Positions 6,365-13,840 of a DNA stretch of 18,282 bases are shown here, piece by piece (within the stretch, counting starts at the first letter, position 1; the number at the start of each line of letters is the position of its first letter). The stretch comes from JAEZHK01 sp964575255. GTDB lineage: Bacteria > Bacillota > Clostridia > Christensenellales > Aristaeellaceae. The position numbers and the translations under genes were made by a program. The notes below the pieces were generated by a model that saw nothing but the letters and a program-made list of their open reading frames with translations, was not told where the DNA came from and made no database searches. The stretch is taken from NCBI GenBank assembly GCA_964575255.1, contig CAZNPZ010000053.1:1-18282 (forward strand), read 5' to 3'.

Positions 6365-8179
6365 ATGTGCGGAATCATCGGATACACCGGCCGCGAAGAT
6401 GCGGTTTCAAGGATTATGGCAGGGCTTACGGCGCTCGAGTACCGGGGGTACGACTCCTCCGGCGTCGCGGCGTTTGAGAATGGGGTGCTCAGGATCGTCA
6501 AGGCGAAGGGGCGGCTCGCGAACATCCGGAAGCTGCTGGAGGAGCGCCCGATTGCCTCAGACTGCGGCATCGGCCACACGCGGTGGGCGACCCACGGCGA
6601 GCCGTCCGACCTGAACGCCCACCCCCACGGCACCGAGCGGCTCTATCTGGTGCACAACGGGATCGTCGAGAACTACCTGGAGTGGAAGCGGTTTTTGGCC
6701 AGCCACGGCTACGCGTTTGAGACCGAGACTGACACCGAGGTCGCCGCGAAGCTGATCGACTACCACTATTCAAAGACCCATGACCCATTCCAGGCGCTGA
6801 CCGAGGCCGCGGGGGAACTGACCGGCGCGTACGCGTTTGGCGTCGTATTCCGGGATGCGCCGGGCACGATCTACGCCGCGCGCAAGGACAGCCCGCTGAT
6901 CGTCGCGCCCGGAGAGGACGGAAGCTATATGGCGTCGGACATCCCGGCGCTCTTGCGCTACACGCGCTCCTATTACCAGCTGGAGGCGGGCGAGATCGCG
7001 ATCCTCCGGCCCGACGGCATCCGGATCGTAGACTTTTCCGGCGCGCCGGTTGAAAAGCCGCTTGAGACCGCGCAGTGGGATGTGGAGGCGGCGGAGAAGG
7101 GCGGCTACGCGCATTTCATGCTGAAGGAAATCCACGAGGAGCCGGAAGCGATCCTCAGGACGCTCCGCCCGCGCGTGAAGGACGGCCTCCCTGACCTCGG
7201 CCTCGACCCGGCGCGGCTTCAAAAACTCAACCGGCTGATCATCATCGGCTGCGGCACCGCGATGCACGCGGGGCTGGTCGGAAAGGGCGCGATCGAGCAG
7301 CTCGCGCGGCTCCCGGTCGAGGTCTCGATCTCGTCGGAATTCCGCTACGCCGACCCGATCCTGACCGAGGACGACTTGGTCGTCCTGATCTCCCAGTCGG
7401 GCGAGACGGCAGACTCGCTGGCGGCGCTCCGGCTTGCGAAATCGCGCGGCGCGATGACCTTGGGCGTGGTCAACGTGGTGGGTTCGTCGATCGCGCGGGA
7501 GGCGGACGCGGTGTTATACACCTGGGCGGGGCCGGAGATCGCGGTGGCGTCCACCAAGGCGTTCACGGTGCAGCTGATCGCGATGTACCTGCTCGCGCTG
7601 ACGCTGGCGCTGGCGAAGGAAGCCATCTCCCCGAAGGACGTGAAGGCGGTCGTCGCCGAGATGGCGGATGAAATCCCCGGCCTGATCGGGAAGGTGATCG
7701 CGCGGCAGGGTGAGATTCAGGCGCTGGCCGACGACTACCGGCACGCGGAAAACCTGTTCTTCATCGGGCGGAGCCTCGACTGGGCGCTCTCGCAGGAAGG
7801 TTCCCTGAAACTCAAGGAAATTTCGTATATCCACTCGGAGGCCTACGCTGCGGGCGAACTCAAGCACGGCGCGATCTCGCTGATCACGCCGGGCATGCCG
7901 GTCATCGCGCTGGCGACGGACGAGCGGCTGTACCCGAAACTCCTGTCCGGCGTCAAGGAGGTCAAGGCGCGGGGCGCGAGGGTCATCCTGATCGCGCCGG
8001 AGGGCGCCCCCGATGACGGCGCGGCGGACGACGTGTTCCTGATCCCCCGCGTCCGGCCGCTGTTAAGCCCGCTGGTCAGCGCCACGATGCTGCAACTGTT
8101 CGCCTACTACGTCTCGGTGCTGCGCGGCTGCGATGTCGACAAACCCAGGAATTTGGCGAAGTCAGTCACTGTGGAATAG
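6365..8179 (+). CDS. glmS: Glutamine--fructose-6-phosphate aminotransferase (isomerizing)
   Basis: Makes glucosamine-6-phosphate from fructose-6-phosphate and glutamine, the first step to UDP-GlcNAc for cell wall. The 604-residue protein has the Ntn glutaminase domain with nucleophile Cys2 (MCGIIGYTG), then HTRWATHG and NGIVENY. A linker (HFMLKEIHEEP) leads to two SIS sugar-isomerase domains: SQSGETADS is near residues 342-350, STKAFT near 396, and the tail is DVDKPRNLAKSVTVE. Length and all blocks are normal. ATG at 6365 follows AAGGAG by 8 bases and must be the start, because Cys2 has to be exposed after Met removal. Expression is expected to be governed by the upstream glmS ribozyme. Confidence 0.98.
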   Translation: MCGIIGYTGREDAVSRIMAGLTALEYRGYDSSGVAAFENGVLRIVKAKGRLANIRKLLEERPIASDCGIGHTRWATHGEPSDLNAHPHGTERLYLVHNGIVENYLEWKRFLASHGYAFETETDTEVAAKLIDYHYSKTHDPFQALTEAAGELTGAYAFGVVFRDAPGTIYAARKDSPLIVAPGEDGSYMASDIPALLRYTRSYYQLEAGEIAILRPDGIRIVDFSGAPVEKPLETAQWDVEAAEKGGYAHFMLKEIHEEPEAILRTLRPRVKDGLPDLGLDPARLQKLNRLIIIGCGTAMHAGLVGKGAIEQLARLPVEVSISSEFRYADPILTEDDLVVLISQSGETADSLAALRLAKSRGAMTLGVVNVVGSSIAREADAVLYTWAGPEIAVASTKAFTVQLIAMYLLALTLALAKEAISPKDVKAVVAEMADEIPGLIGKVIARQGEIQALADDYRHAENLFFIGRSLDWALSQEGSLKLKEISYIHSEAYAAGELKHGAISLITPGMPVIALATDERLYPKLLSGVKEVKARGARVILIAPEGAPDDGAADDVFLIPRVRPLLSPLVSATMLQLFAYYVSVLRGCDVDKPRNLAKSVTVE

Positions 8180-8389
8180 CGCTACCGCGCTTGCGTTGAA
8201 AATCTGCTTCGCATCTTTTCAACGCGGCAAATGAAATCCCCTATGGGTCTTTCATTTGCGTTTGGGTTCTTCGGAAGCCTGAAAACCTGCGGTTTTCGGT
8301 CGGCTTCCTGACAGAAGGTATTGTTCGACCCGCCAGTGTTCGGCACTGGTGGGCCGAACTCGTTCCCGGCGCACATGTCGCCGAGAACG
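8179..8389. repeat. array of five successive non-identical hairpins behind glmS
   Basis: Starting at the glmS stop codon there are five adjacent inverted repeats, each different in sequence. (1) GCGTTGAAAA 8193-8202 with 8216-8225. (2) GCAAATGAAA 8227-8236 with 8250-8259. (3) GGAAGCC 8273-8279 with 8302-8308, enclosing GAAAACC-TGC-GGTTTTC. (4) GTTCG 8323-8327 with 8355-8359, enclosing CCAGTG-TTCGG-CACTGG. (5) CGTTCCCGGCG 8361-8371 with 8379-8389, one mismatch. None is followed by a clear T-run, so they are not ordinary terminators, although one may stabilise or end the glmS transcript. The array opens with AGCGCT, as does the array between the ABC genes. Confidence 0.85.
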
Positions 8390-8440
8390 AATTACAAAAG
8401 TACGGGAGTAACCATACAAATCGTCAGAAGCGTCATAAAT

Positions 8441-8473
8441 GGAACGAACGCAGGCATACAGCGGGGGTTTGGG
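8441..8473 (+). repeat. G-rich dispersed element, copy 1
   Basis: ACGAACGCAGGC followed shortly by AGCGGGGGTTTGGG (8460-8473). The same 14-base block occurs in reverse orientation at 18010-18023, next to a related ACGAACGAGGC. No ORF in this stretch (8390-8530) is convincing. Confidence 0.5.
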
Positions 8474-8544
8474 CGGGCAGGGCGTCGTTTGGGCGGCGGC
8501 GCAGTGGAATTTACGCACCCGGTCTTTTATAAATGCGGCGGTTA

Positions 8545-8553
8545 TGGTATACT
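8545..8553 (+). promoter_or_regulatory. extended -10 promoter for the XpaC-like/thioesterase pair
   Basis: TGGTATACT is an extended -10 (TG, one base, TATACT). Only a weak T-rich -35 (around 8525-8530) precedes it. Transcription would begin near 8560, which rules out the upstream in-frame ATG at 8533 as the start of the next gene. Confidence 0.55.
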
Positions 8554-8589
8554 GTCGGCGAATTGTGGGGTAGGAGGCCGATAACGCCC

Positions 8590-9810
8590 ATGTCGAGGCA
8601 GCGTGCAGATAGAGTCCGGGTCAGAAACCGGGACAGAGACTGGGATGAGGACAGGCCTGGAAGGCAAAACAGGCAGGAACAGCAGATTGAGTCCTGGATC
8701 CCGGCGATCATCATGCTGGTGATCTTCTGGCCGGTTGGTCTGATCATGCTGGCAAAAAGGTTTCAGAAGCTGTCCAGCAGCCAGGCCTCGGCACGCCATG
8801 CCCGCCCGCTGTCCATCATCGGCTGGGTGATGATGGTGCTGGGCATCCTGACGCTCATCGGCGGCGTCGGCAGCGGCACATTTGGTGCCACGGCATTTCT
8901 GATCCTGGGCGGCGTTGCGATGTTCAGCTTCTCTGGCCGACTTGACAAGACGCGCCGCCGGTTTGACAAGTACCTCGCCGTGGTCGGCAACCGCAGCGTG
9001 ATGCGCATCCGCGACATCGCCGCGGCCATCCCGGTGACCGAACAGCAGGCGTGCCAGGATCTCGAACAGATGATTGACGACGGCCGCTTCCCGGAAGGCA
9101 CGTATCTGGACATGAGCACCCGCGCGTTGGTGATCGACGGAACGTCGACCGAGAATGCGCCGCAGAAAGAGATCAAGCTTGCCTTCGAGCCGGAGTCCGC
9201 CCGCGCGCAGGCCGCGAAGCCGGAACCCAAGCCTGAGCCAAGACCCGAACCCAAGCCGGAGCCCAAGCCCGCCTCCGATCCATACGTTGAAAAACTGGCG
9301 GAAATCCGCCATATGGACGATCTCATCGAGGATGAAGAGGTGTCCAGGAAGATCCGGCGGATCGAGACGGTCACCGCGTCCATCTTCGACCAGGTCAAAC
9401 AGAACCCGTCGAAGCTGGATCAGATCCATACCTTCATGAACTACTACCTGCCCACCACGCTGAAGCTTCTGAACGCCTACGCGCAGCTGGAAAAACAGAC
9501 GGTCGCGGGAGAGAACATCCGGTCCAGCAAGGAGCGCATCGAAAAGATGCTCTCGCAGCTGGTGTTCGCCTTCGAACAGCAGCTCGACCAGATGTTTGAA
9601 GCCGACGCGCTGGACATCTCCTCCGACATCACGGTCTTGGAGCGTATGATGGCGAAGGACGGCCTTTCAGAGAACCCCTACGCGCTGCCCAAGTACCCGC
9701 CGCAAGCCAAGAACAAGCCCACCGAGATCACGCTGACGCTGGGCGGCGCGCAGCAGGCGGTTCAGGAAGCGGGCGGCGCTCAGCAGGCGGTTCAGGAGGA
9801 GAAGTCATGA
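8590..9810 (+). CDS. XpaC-family membrane protein with winged-helix-like middle domain
   Basis: A 406-residue protein of the XpaC (5-bromo-4-chloroindolyl phosphate hydrolysis) family; the cellular role of the family is not established. In order: an Arg/Asp-rich N-terminus (1-35), two hydrophobic segments (about 36-56 and 74-114), a helix-turn-helix-like stretch (about 124-182, with IRDIAAAIPVTEQQACQDLEQMI), a Pro-Glu-Lys repeat linker (209-227), then the XpaC helical domain (about 235-362) with the diagnostic YYLPTTLKLLNAYAQLE and ALDISSDITVLERM. The C-terminus has two copies of a ten-residue repeat starting GGAQQAVQE. ATG at 8590 was chosen because it lies downstream of the promoter; AGGAGG at 8572-8577 is rather far (12 bases). 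Its stop overlaps the next start (ATGA). Confidence 0.85.
   Translation: MSRQRADRVRVRNRDRDWDEDRPGRQNRQEQQIESWIPAIIMLVIFWPVGLIMLAKRFQKLSSSQASARHARPLSIIGWVMMVLGILTLIGGVGSGTFGATAFLILGGVAMFSFSGRLDKTRRRFDKYLAVVGNRSVMRIRDIAAAIPVTEQQACQDLEQMIDDGRFPEGTYLDMSTRALVIDGTSTENAPQKEIKLAFEPESARAQAAKPEPKPEPRPEPKPEPKPASDPYVEKLAEIRHMDDLIEDEEVSRKIRRIETVTASIFDQVKQNPSKLDQIHTFMNYYLPTTLKLLNAYAQLEKQTVAGENIRSSKERIEKMLSQLVFAFEQQLDQMFEADALDISSDITVLERMMAKDGLSENPYALPKYPPQAKNKPTEITLTLGGAQQAVQEAGGAQQAVQEEKS
9742..9801 (+). repeat. 30-base tandem duplication at the 3' end of the XpaC-like gene
   Basis: Two 30-base copies (9742-9771 and 9772-9801) encode GGAQQAVQEA and GGAQQAVQEE. The last bases differ: the first copy ends GGAAGCG, the second GGAGGAG. 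The second thereby supplies the ribosome binding site of the thioesterase gene that starts at 9807. Confidence 0.85.
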
Positions 9811-10277
9811 TCGGGAAGCGCCCGTCCGAATCCTATACGGAGCAGGTGCAGATCCTGACGCAGGGCGCGCTCAACGGCTTCAAGCGGCTTTTCGGCGGCC
9901 AACTGATGGAATGGATCGACGTGGTCGCCGCAGTGACCGCCAGGCGGCATTCCAGCCGCAACGTGACAACCGTCGCCGTGGACAACCTTCAGTTTTCCGG
10001 CCCGGCGCGCGCCAACGACGTGGTGCTGCTCACTTCCCGGATCACCTACGTGGGCCGAACCTCGATGGAGGTTTGCGTCAAAACCTATGTGGAGGCGCTG
10101 GACGGCGAACGAGAGTTGATCAATACCGCCTACCTCGTTATGGTGGCGCTGGACGAATTCGAGCGACCAACGCCGGTTCCGGGTCTGATCCTGGAGACGG
10201 ACGAGGAGAAAGAGACGTGGCTGGCTGGCGAGAAGCGCAGCAGGCTCCGCAAAGAGCGCAGCAAGGAAAACTATTGA
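9807..10277 (+). CDS. Acyl-CoA thioesterase, hotdog fold (YkhA/YciA-type)
   Basis: A 156-residue single-hotdog protein expected to hydrolyse acyl-CoA thioesters in the cytosol. It shows the family segment LFGGQLMEWIDVVAAVTARRHS (about 28-50), then VTTVAVDNLQFSGPARANDVVLLTSRITYVG (the VD...F.P...GD-like core) and NTAYLVMVALDE. The C-terminal 25 residues are highly charged. The motif before FGG reads ALNGFKRL rather than the more usual NHxGT, so substrate preference is open. ATG at 9807 overlaps the TGA of the XpaC-like gene (ATGA) and follows GGAGGAG by 5-6 bases, implying co-translation. A strong terminator follows 4 bases after the stop. Confidence 0.9.
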   Translation: MIGKRPSESYTEQVQILTQGALNGFKRLFGGQLMEWIDVVAAVTARRHSSRNVTTVAVDNLQFSGPARANDVVLLTSRITYVGRTSMEVCVKTYVEALDGERELINTAYLVMVALDEFERPTPVPGLILETDEEKETWLAGEKRSRLRKERSKENY

Positions 10278-10281
10278 CGAT

Positions 10282-10330
10282 AAAAACCCCGCCAGTCCCG
10301 CAATGACGGGATTCCCGGCGGGGTTTTTTT
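10282..10330 (+). terminator. Rho-independent terminator of the XpaC-like/thioesterase unit, probably bidirectional
   Basis: CCCCGCC (10287-10293) pairs with GGCGGGG (10317-10323), with an inner TCCCG/CGGGA stem, followed by seven T (10324-10330). Five A precede the stem, so the element can also stop transcripts coming from glmM on the other strand. Confidence 0.93.
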
Positions 10331-10423
10331 AATGTCCGGAGGCGGAGCGGATGCTGTTCTACAGATGCAAAGGAAAGACGCGTCAGCAGATTTCCCTTTG
10401 CGCGTGTCGATTTATCAACATGC

Positions 10424-10450
10424 AAAAGATCGAGGCTCTGCGCCCCGATC
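10424..10450 (-). terminator. terminator of the glmM operon
   Basis: On the minus strand GATCGGGGC and GCCTCGATC form a 9-base-pair stem with one G-U pair and a 5-base loop, followed by TTTT. It lies 24 bases after the glmM stop. A further inverted repeat, GCAAAGGAAA (10367-10376) with TTTCCCTTTGC (10391-10401), lies between the two convergent terminators. Confidence 0.7.
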
Positions 10451-10474
10451 ATTTTGCTATCCTTAACCCGTAGC

Positions 10475-11830
10475 TCAGGTTCCGCCAAGTTGATTCTTGA
10501 TCACTTCCGCCGTGTCCTCCGCGACGCGCCGCATGACCGCCTCGTCGGAGCCCTCGGTCATCACGCGGATCAGCGGCTCCGTGCCCGAAACGCGCACGAC
10601 GATGCGCCCGTCCTTGCCCAGCGCCTTCTTGCCCGCCTCCACCGCTTCCTTGACGGCGGGGTCGGTGTAGAACTTCAGCTTGCCCTCCGGTGACACCTTC
10701 ACGTTGATCATCGCCTGCGGGTAGCGCCGCATCACGCGGGAGAGCTCCGACAGTTTCACGCCCTCGCGGCGAAGGAGCGAGAGAAGCTGCACCGCGGTCA
10801 GCTGGCCGTCACCGGTGGTCGCGAAATCCCGGTAGATCACGTGTCCCGACTGCTCGCCGCCGAAGTCGTACTCTTCCAGCAGCATCTCCTCCAGCACGAA
10901 CCGGTCGCCCACCTTGGTGGCGACGAAGCGGATGTCGTTCTCCTCGCAGAACTTCACGAAGCCCAGGTTGGTCATGATGGTGCCGACGACGGTGTTTTTG
11001 TTGAGCTTGCCGCGCTTTTTCATGTCCAACGCGCAGATCGCCATGATGAAGTCGCCGTCGATGAGATTGCCCGCGTCGTCGATCATCAGGCACCGGTCCG
11101 CGTCGCCGTCAAACGCGACGCCCGCGTCCAGGTTGTGCGAGAGCACGTATTCCCGGAGCGCCGCGATGTGGGTGGAACCGCAGTTCTGGTTGATGTTGAG
11201 GCCGTTTGGTTCGGCGTAGAGGATCGTCGCGTTCGCGCCCAGTTCGCTGAACAAACGCGCCGCGGAAGCGCTCGCAGAGCCGTTCGCGCAGTCCACCGCG
11301 ATGTTCAGCCCGTCCAGAGAAAACGCGACGGACGACTTCACGTGGTCCACATAGTCCTTGATCGCGCCGGGCTTCAAAATTACCTTGCCGATGTCGGACG
11401 GCGCGGCCAGCGCCTCCGCCTGCACGCGATCGAGGACAATCGCCTCCACCCGCTCCTCCAGTTCGTCGGGCAGTTTGTAGCCGTCGCCGGAGAAGATCTT
11501 GATGCCGTTGAACTCCGCGGAGTTGTGGGACGCGGAGATCATCACGCCCGCGTCGGCCTTGTATTTTCCGACCAGGTACGCCACCGCCGGGGTCGGGACC
11601 ACGCCCAGCTGGATCACGTCCGCGCCCACCGAGCACAGCCCGGCGGTCAAGGCGCCCGCGAGCATGTCGCTGGAGAGGCGGGGGTCCATGCCCACCGCGA
11701 ACAGCGGGCGGCGGCGGCTGCCGCCGGAGAGTACCATCGCCGCCGCGCGGCCGATTCGCATCGCGAGTTCCGCCGTCAGCGTATCGTTGGCCACGCCGCG
11801 CACGCCGTCGGTTCCAAAGAGTCTGCCCAT
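10475..11830 (-). CDS. glmM: Phosphoglucosamine mutase
   Basis: Converts glucosamine-6-phosphate to glucosamine-1-phosphate, the step after GlmS. The 451-residue protein begins MGRLFGTDGVRGVAN. It has the phosphoserine loop ISASHNS (S101 is the residue phosphorylated in the active enzyme), the metal-binding DGDADR (241-246), the sugar-specificity segment GGEQSGH, and the phosphate-binding RVSGTEPLIRVM near the C-terminus. Length is standard. ATG at 11830 follows GGAG by 7 bases, 13 bases after the stop of the acyltransferase gene, so it is the last gene of a four-gene operon. It converges on the XpaC-like/thioesterase pair, whose terminator it faces. Confidence 0.97.
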   Translation of the reverse strand: MGRLFGTDGVRGVANDTLTAELAMRIGRAAAMVLSGGSRRRPLFAVGMDPRLSSDMLAGALTAGLCSVGADVIQLGVVPTPAVAYLVGKYKADAGVMISASHNSAEFNGIKIFSGDGYKLPDELEERVEAIVLDRVQAEALAAPSDIGKVILKPGAIKDYVDHVKSSVAFSLDGLNIAVDCANGSASASAARLFSELGANATILYAEPNGLNINQNCGSTHIAALREYVLSHNLDAGVAFDGDADRCLMIDDAGNLIDGDFIMAICALDMKKRGKLNKNTVVGTIMTNLGFVKFCEENDIRFVATKVGDRFVLEEMLLEEYDFGGEQSGHVIYRDFATTGDGQLTAVQLLSLLRREGVKLSELSRVMRRYPQAMINVKVSPEGKLKFYTDPAVKEAVEAGKKALGKDGRIVVRVSGTEPLIRVMTEGSDEAVMRRVAEDTAEVIKNQLGGT

Positions 11831-11843
11831 TTGCTTTCTCCTT

Positions 11844-12515
11844 CTATGTACGTCTTTGCGCGACGCGCCCGCCGTCCTTGACCACGTGCATCGCGGGCAC
11901 GACCCCGCGCACCAGCGAAAGCGGGTATACCCACACGCCGCGGCCCAGCACCACGCCGGGGTTCAAAACGGCGTTGCAGCCGACCTCGACCTCGTCCCCC
12001 AGCATCGCGCCGAACTTTTTGAGGCCGGTCTCGATGTCGCCGTCCGGCGCGTGCACCGACACCAGTTTCTTGTCGCTGCGCACGTTGGAGGTGATCGATC
12101 CCGCGCCCATATGCGCCTTGTACCCCAGGATCGAGTCGCCCACGTAGTTGTAATGGGGCACCTGCACCTTGTCGAACAAGAGGCAGTTTTTGAGTTCCGT
12201 CGAGTTGCCCACCACCGCGCCCTTCCCGACGATCGCGCTGCCGCGGACAAACGCGCAGTGCCTGATCTCCGCGCCCTCGTCCACGATCAATGGCCCGGTC
12301 AGGCTCGCGGTCGGCGCGACGGTCGCGCTGCGTGCAATATATATGCCGTCTCCGCGCCGTTCATACGCGCTTTCGGGCAGTGTTTCGCCAAGTTCCAGAA
12401 TGAATTTTGAAATCAGCGGCAGCGCCTGCCACGGGTATTCGAGGCCGTCAAAGATCTTCGCGGCGATGGTCTTTGAAAGGTCGAACAGTTTTTTCGGTGA
12501 AAAGTCATGGGACAT
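11844..12515 (-). CDS. GlmU C-domain-like acyltransferase (left-handed beta helix)
   Basis: A 223-residue protein with an N-terminal helical part (1-55) and hexapeptide-repeat beta-helix coils (about 57-205: IARSATVAPTASLTG, IVDEGAEIRHCAFV, IVGKGAVVGNSTELKN). The segment VPHYNYVGDSILG (H121) aligns with AGHLxYxGDxxIG of the GlmU acetyltransferase domain, whose His is catalytic, and GAGSITSN matches GAGTITCN. It probably acetylates glucosamine-1-phosphate or a similar sugar; the uridylyltransferase domain of bifunctional GlmU is missing. ATG at 12515 was chosen because AGGAGG lies 9 bases upstream; an ATG at 12533 precedes that site. It overlaps the dCMP deaminase gene by 11 bases. Confidence 0.8.
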   Translation of the reverse strand: MSHDFSPKKLFDLSKTIAAKIFDGLEYPWQALPLISKFILELGETLPESAYERRGDGIYIARSATVAPTASLTGPLIVDEGAEIRHCAFVRGSAIVGKGAVVGNSTELKNCLLFDKVQVPHYNYVGDSILGYKAHMGAGSITSNVRSDKKLVSVHAPDGDIETGLKKFGAMLGDEVEVGCNAVLNPGVVLGRGVWVYPLSLVRGVVPAMHVVKDGGRVAQRRT

Positions 12516-12972
12516 TTGGAGCATCCTCCTCATAGCGTTCCAGCAGCACGCCGCCCTCCTGAAGCATCCGGACGGAAAACTCGTCCGGGTAACCCTCCCG
12601 GTAGACCACGCGGACGATGCCCGCGTTCACGATCATCTTGGCGCACAGCACACAAGGCTGGTGGGTGCAGTACAGCGTCGCCCCGGCGATGCTCACGCCC
12701 AATCGCGCCGCCTGGATGATCGCATTCTGCTCTGCGTGCACCGCGTAGCACAGTTCGTGATGCGTACCGGACGGGATGTTCAGCTTGCGCCGCATGCACT
12801 CGCCGCGCTCCACGCAGGTCTTAACCCCCGCAGGCGCGCCGTTGTAGCCGGTGGTCATGATCCGCTTGTCCTTTACGATCACCGCGCCGATCTTGCGCGC
12901 CTCCTGGTAACAGCTTGCCCAGGACGCGATGACGGAAGCCATCTCCATGAAGCGCTTGTCCCACTTGTTCAC
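12505..12972 (-). CDS. dCMP deaminase family protein (ComEB-like)
   Basis: Zinc-dependent cytidine/deoxycytidylate deaminase (155 aa), expected to convert dCMP to dUMP for dTMP synthesis. The signature HAEQNAI (H79, E81) and PCVLC (C107, C110) provides zinc ligands and the catalytic Glu; GYNGAPAGVKTC near residue 42 is typical of the dCMP deaminase/ComEB branch. The start is GTG at 12972: GGAGGG lies 5 bases upstream, it overlaps the previous stop as GTGA, and the family N-terminus (NKWDKRFMEMA) begins there; a longer reading to 13086 runs inside the upstream gene. It sits between the two GlmU-like genes, an unexpected pairing of nucleotide and amino-sugar metabolism. Confidence 0.92.
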   Translation of the reverse strand: MNKWDKRFMEMASVIASWASCYQEARKIGAVIVKDKRIMTTGYNGAPAGVKTCVERGECMRRKLNIPSGTHHELCYAVHAEQNAIIQAARLGVSIAGATLYCTHQPCVLCAKMIVNAGIVRVVYREGYPDEFSVRMLQEGGVLLERYEEDAPNVP

Positions 12973-13721
12973 GTTTTCCCTCCGCCGAAGCGCTCGTTGA
13001 CCGCGCGGTAGGCCTCCGGCGAGCCGATGTCGATGCACTCGCCGGTGAACAGGTACGCGCGCACGTCCCGCCGGGTACAGAGCCACTCCGGGAAGTGGCC
13101 GGGCGCGTCCTTGGAGTTGCCCTCGTCGAGATACTGTTTGAAGAGCGGCAGCGTGTCCCGCCGGTACAGGTACAGCGCGTAGACGCCCACGTCGCTGGGC
13201 GGATCCTTCGGCTTCTCGACCAGCGAGAGCACCCGGTTGTCCGGGCCGAGCACGGCGACGCCGAACTTGCGGAGGGTCTCCAGGTCGTCAAGGTGCGCGG
13301 TCAGAAGGGTGTCCCGCCCGGTCCTTTGAAAGTCCGCCGCGAAATCCTTCAGCGGGAAGGTGAAGAAGTTGTCGCTGGCGGCGATCAGAAGGTCGTCGTC
13401 CAGCTTCGCCTTCTCAATCACAAACCGGATGTCCCCCACCGCGCCCAGCCGGTCGTCGTTACTGGTGGTGCCGTCGTCCCACACATGGAATGTAAGTCGC
13501 GGATACCGAACCGACGCGCCCTTCGCCCATTCCTCAAACTGCGGCATGAAGCGGTGGTTGGAGACGACGTGCACGTCGCTCATGCCGGAAAGCGTATCGA
13601 TCTCCGATACCAGATAGTCCATCATGGGTTTCCCGCCGATCGGAAGCAGCGCCTTGGGCATGTTCTCTGTAAGCGGATACAGCCGCGTAGCGTATCCTGC
13701 GGCAAGAATCAATGACTTCAT
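12969..13721 (-). CDS. Sugar-phosphate nucleotidyltransferase (NDP-sugar pyrophosphorylase family)
   Basis: A 250-residue Rossmann-like nucleotidyltransferase. The N-terminal signature is LILAAGYATRLYPLTENMPKAL (5-25), with Ala where G is usual in GxGTRL. It also shows TSNDDRLGAVGD (86-97), the metal/sugar region LIAASDN (112-118), VEKP (168-171) and the C-terminal CIDIGSPEAYRAVN (229-242). It should join a sugar-1-phosphate to a nucleotide; in this operon GlcNAc-1-phosphate plus UTP is attractive, but glucose- or mannose-type substrates are not excluded. ATG at 13721 follows GGGAGG by about 12 bases. It is the first gene of the operon and has no beta-helix domain fused to it. Confidence 0.88.
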   Translation of the reverse strand: MKSLILAAGYATRLYPLTENMPKALLPIGGKPMMDYLVSEIDTLSGMSDVHVVSNHRFMPQFEEWAKGASVRYPRLTFHVWDDGTTSNDDRLGAVGDIRFVIEKAKLDDDLLIAASDNFFTFPLKDFAADFQRTGRDTLLTAHLDDLETLRKFGVAVLGPDNRVLSLVEKPKDPPSDVGVYALYLYRRDTLPLFKQYLDEGNSKDAPGHFPEWLCTRRDVRAYLFTGECIDIGSPEAYRAVNERFGGGKT

Positions 13722-13757
13722 CGTCAAAAATATCCTCCCAGCGTATGTGCCCCTCTG

Positions 13758-13786
13758 ATTATACTTGGCTCGGCCCCCTTTGTCAA
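13758..13786 (-). promoter_or_regulatory. promoter of the nucleotidyltransferase-dCMP deaminase-acyltransferase-glmM operon
   Basis: On the minus strand a perfect TTGACA (13786-13781) and a perfect TATAAT (13763-13758) are 17 bases apart, ahead of the start codon at 13721. This is a full consensus promoter, which suggests steady high-level expression. Confidence 0.88.
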
Positions 13787-13840
13787 ACTTTGCCGCTCCG
13801 CATACTAGCGGAACGCGTTTTGACTTAACCCAAACATAAC

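Noticed and set aside
8179..8389. CRISPR array
   Set aside because: The hairpins differ in sequence from one another; there are no identical direct repeats with unique spacers.
8179..8389. set of ordinary Rho-independent terminators of glmS
   Set aside because: No stem is followed by a T-run on either strand.
8252..8518. 88-codon minus-strand open frame in the spacer after glmS
   Set aside because: It runs through three hairpins of the array and the G-rich element; composition is explained by these, and no ribosome site is seen.
8533..8589. upstream ATG start for the XpaC-like protein
   Set aside because: It lies ahead of the extended -10 element and has no ribosome site, so it would not be on the transcript.
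12973..13086. longer N-terminus for the dCMP deaminase
   Set aside because: The extra 38 residues overlap the nucleotidyltransferase gene, are Arg-rich and unlike the family; GTG at 12972 has a good ribosome site.
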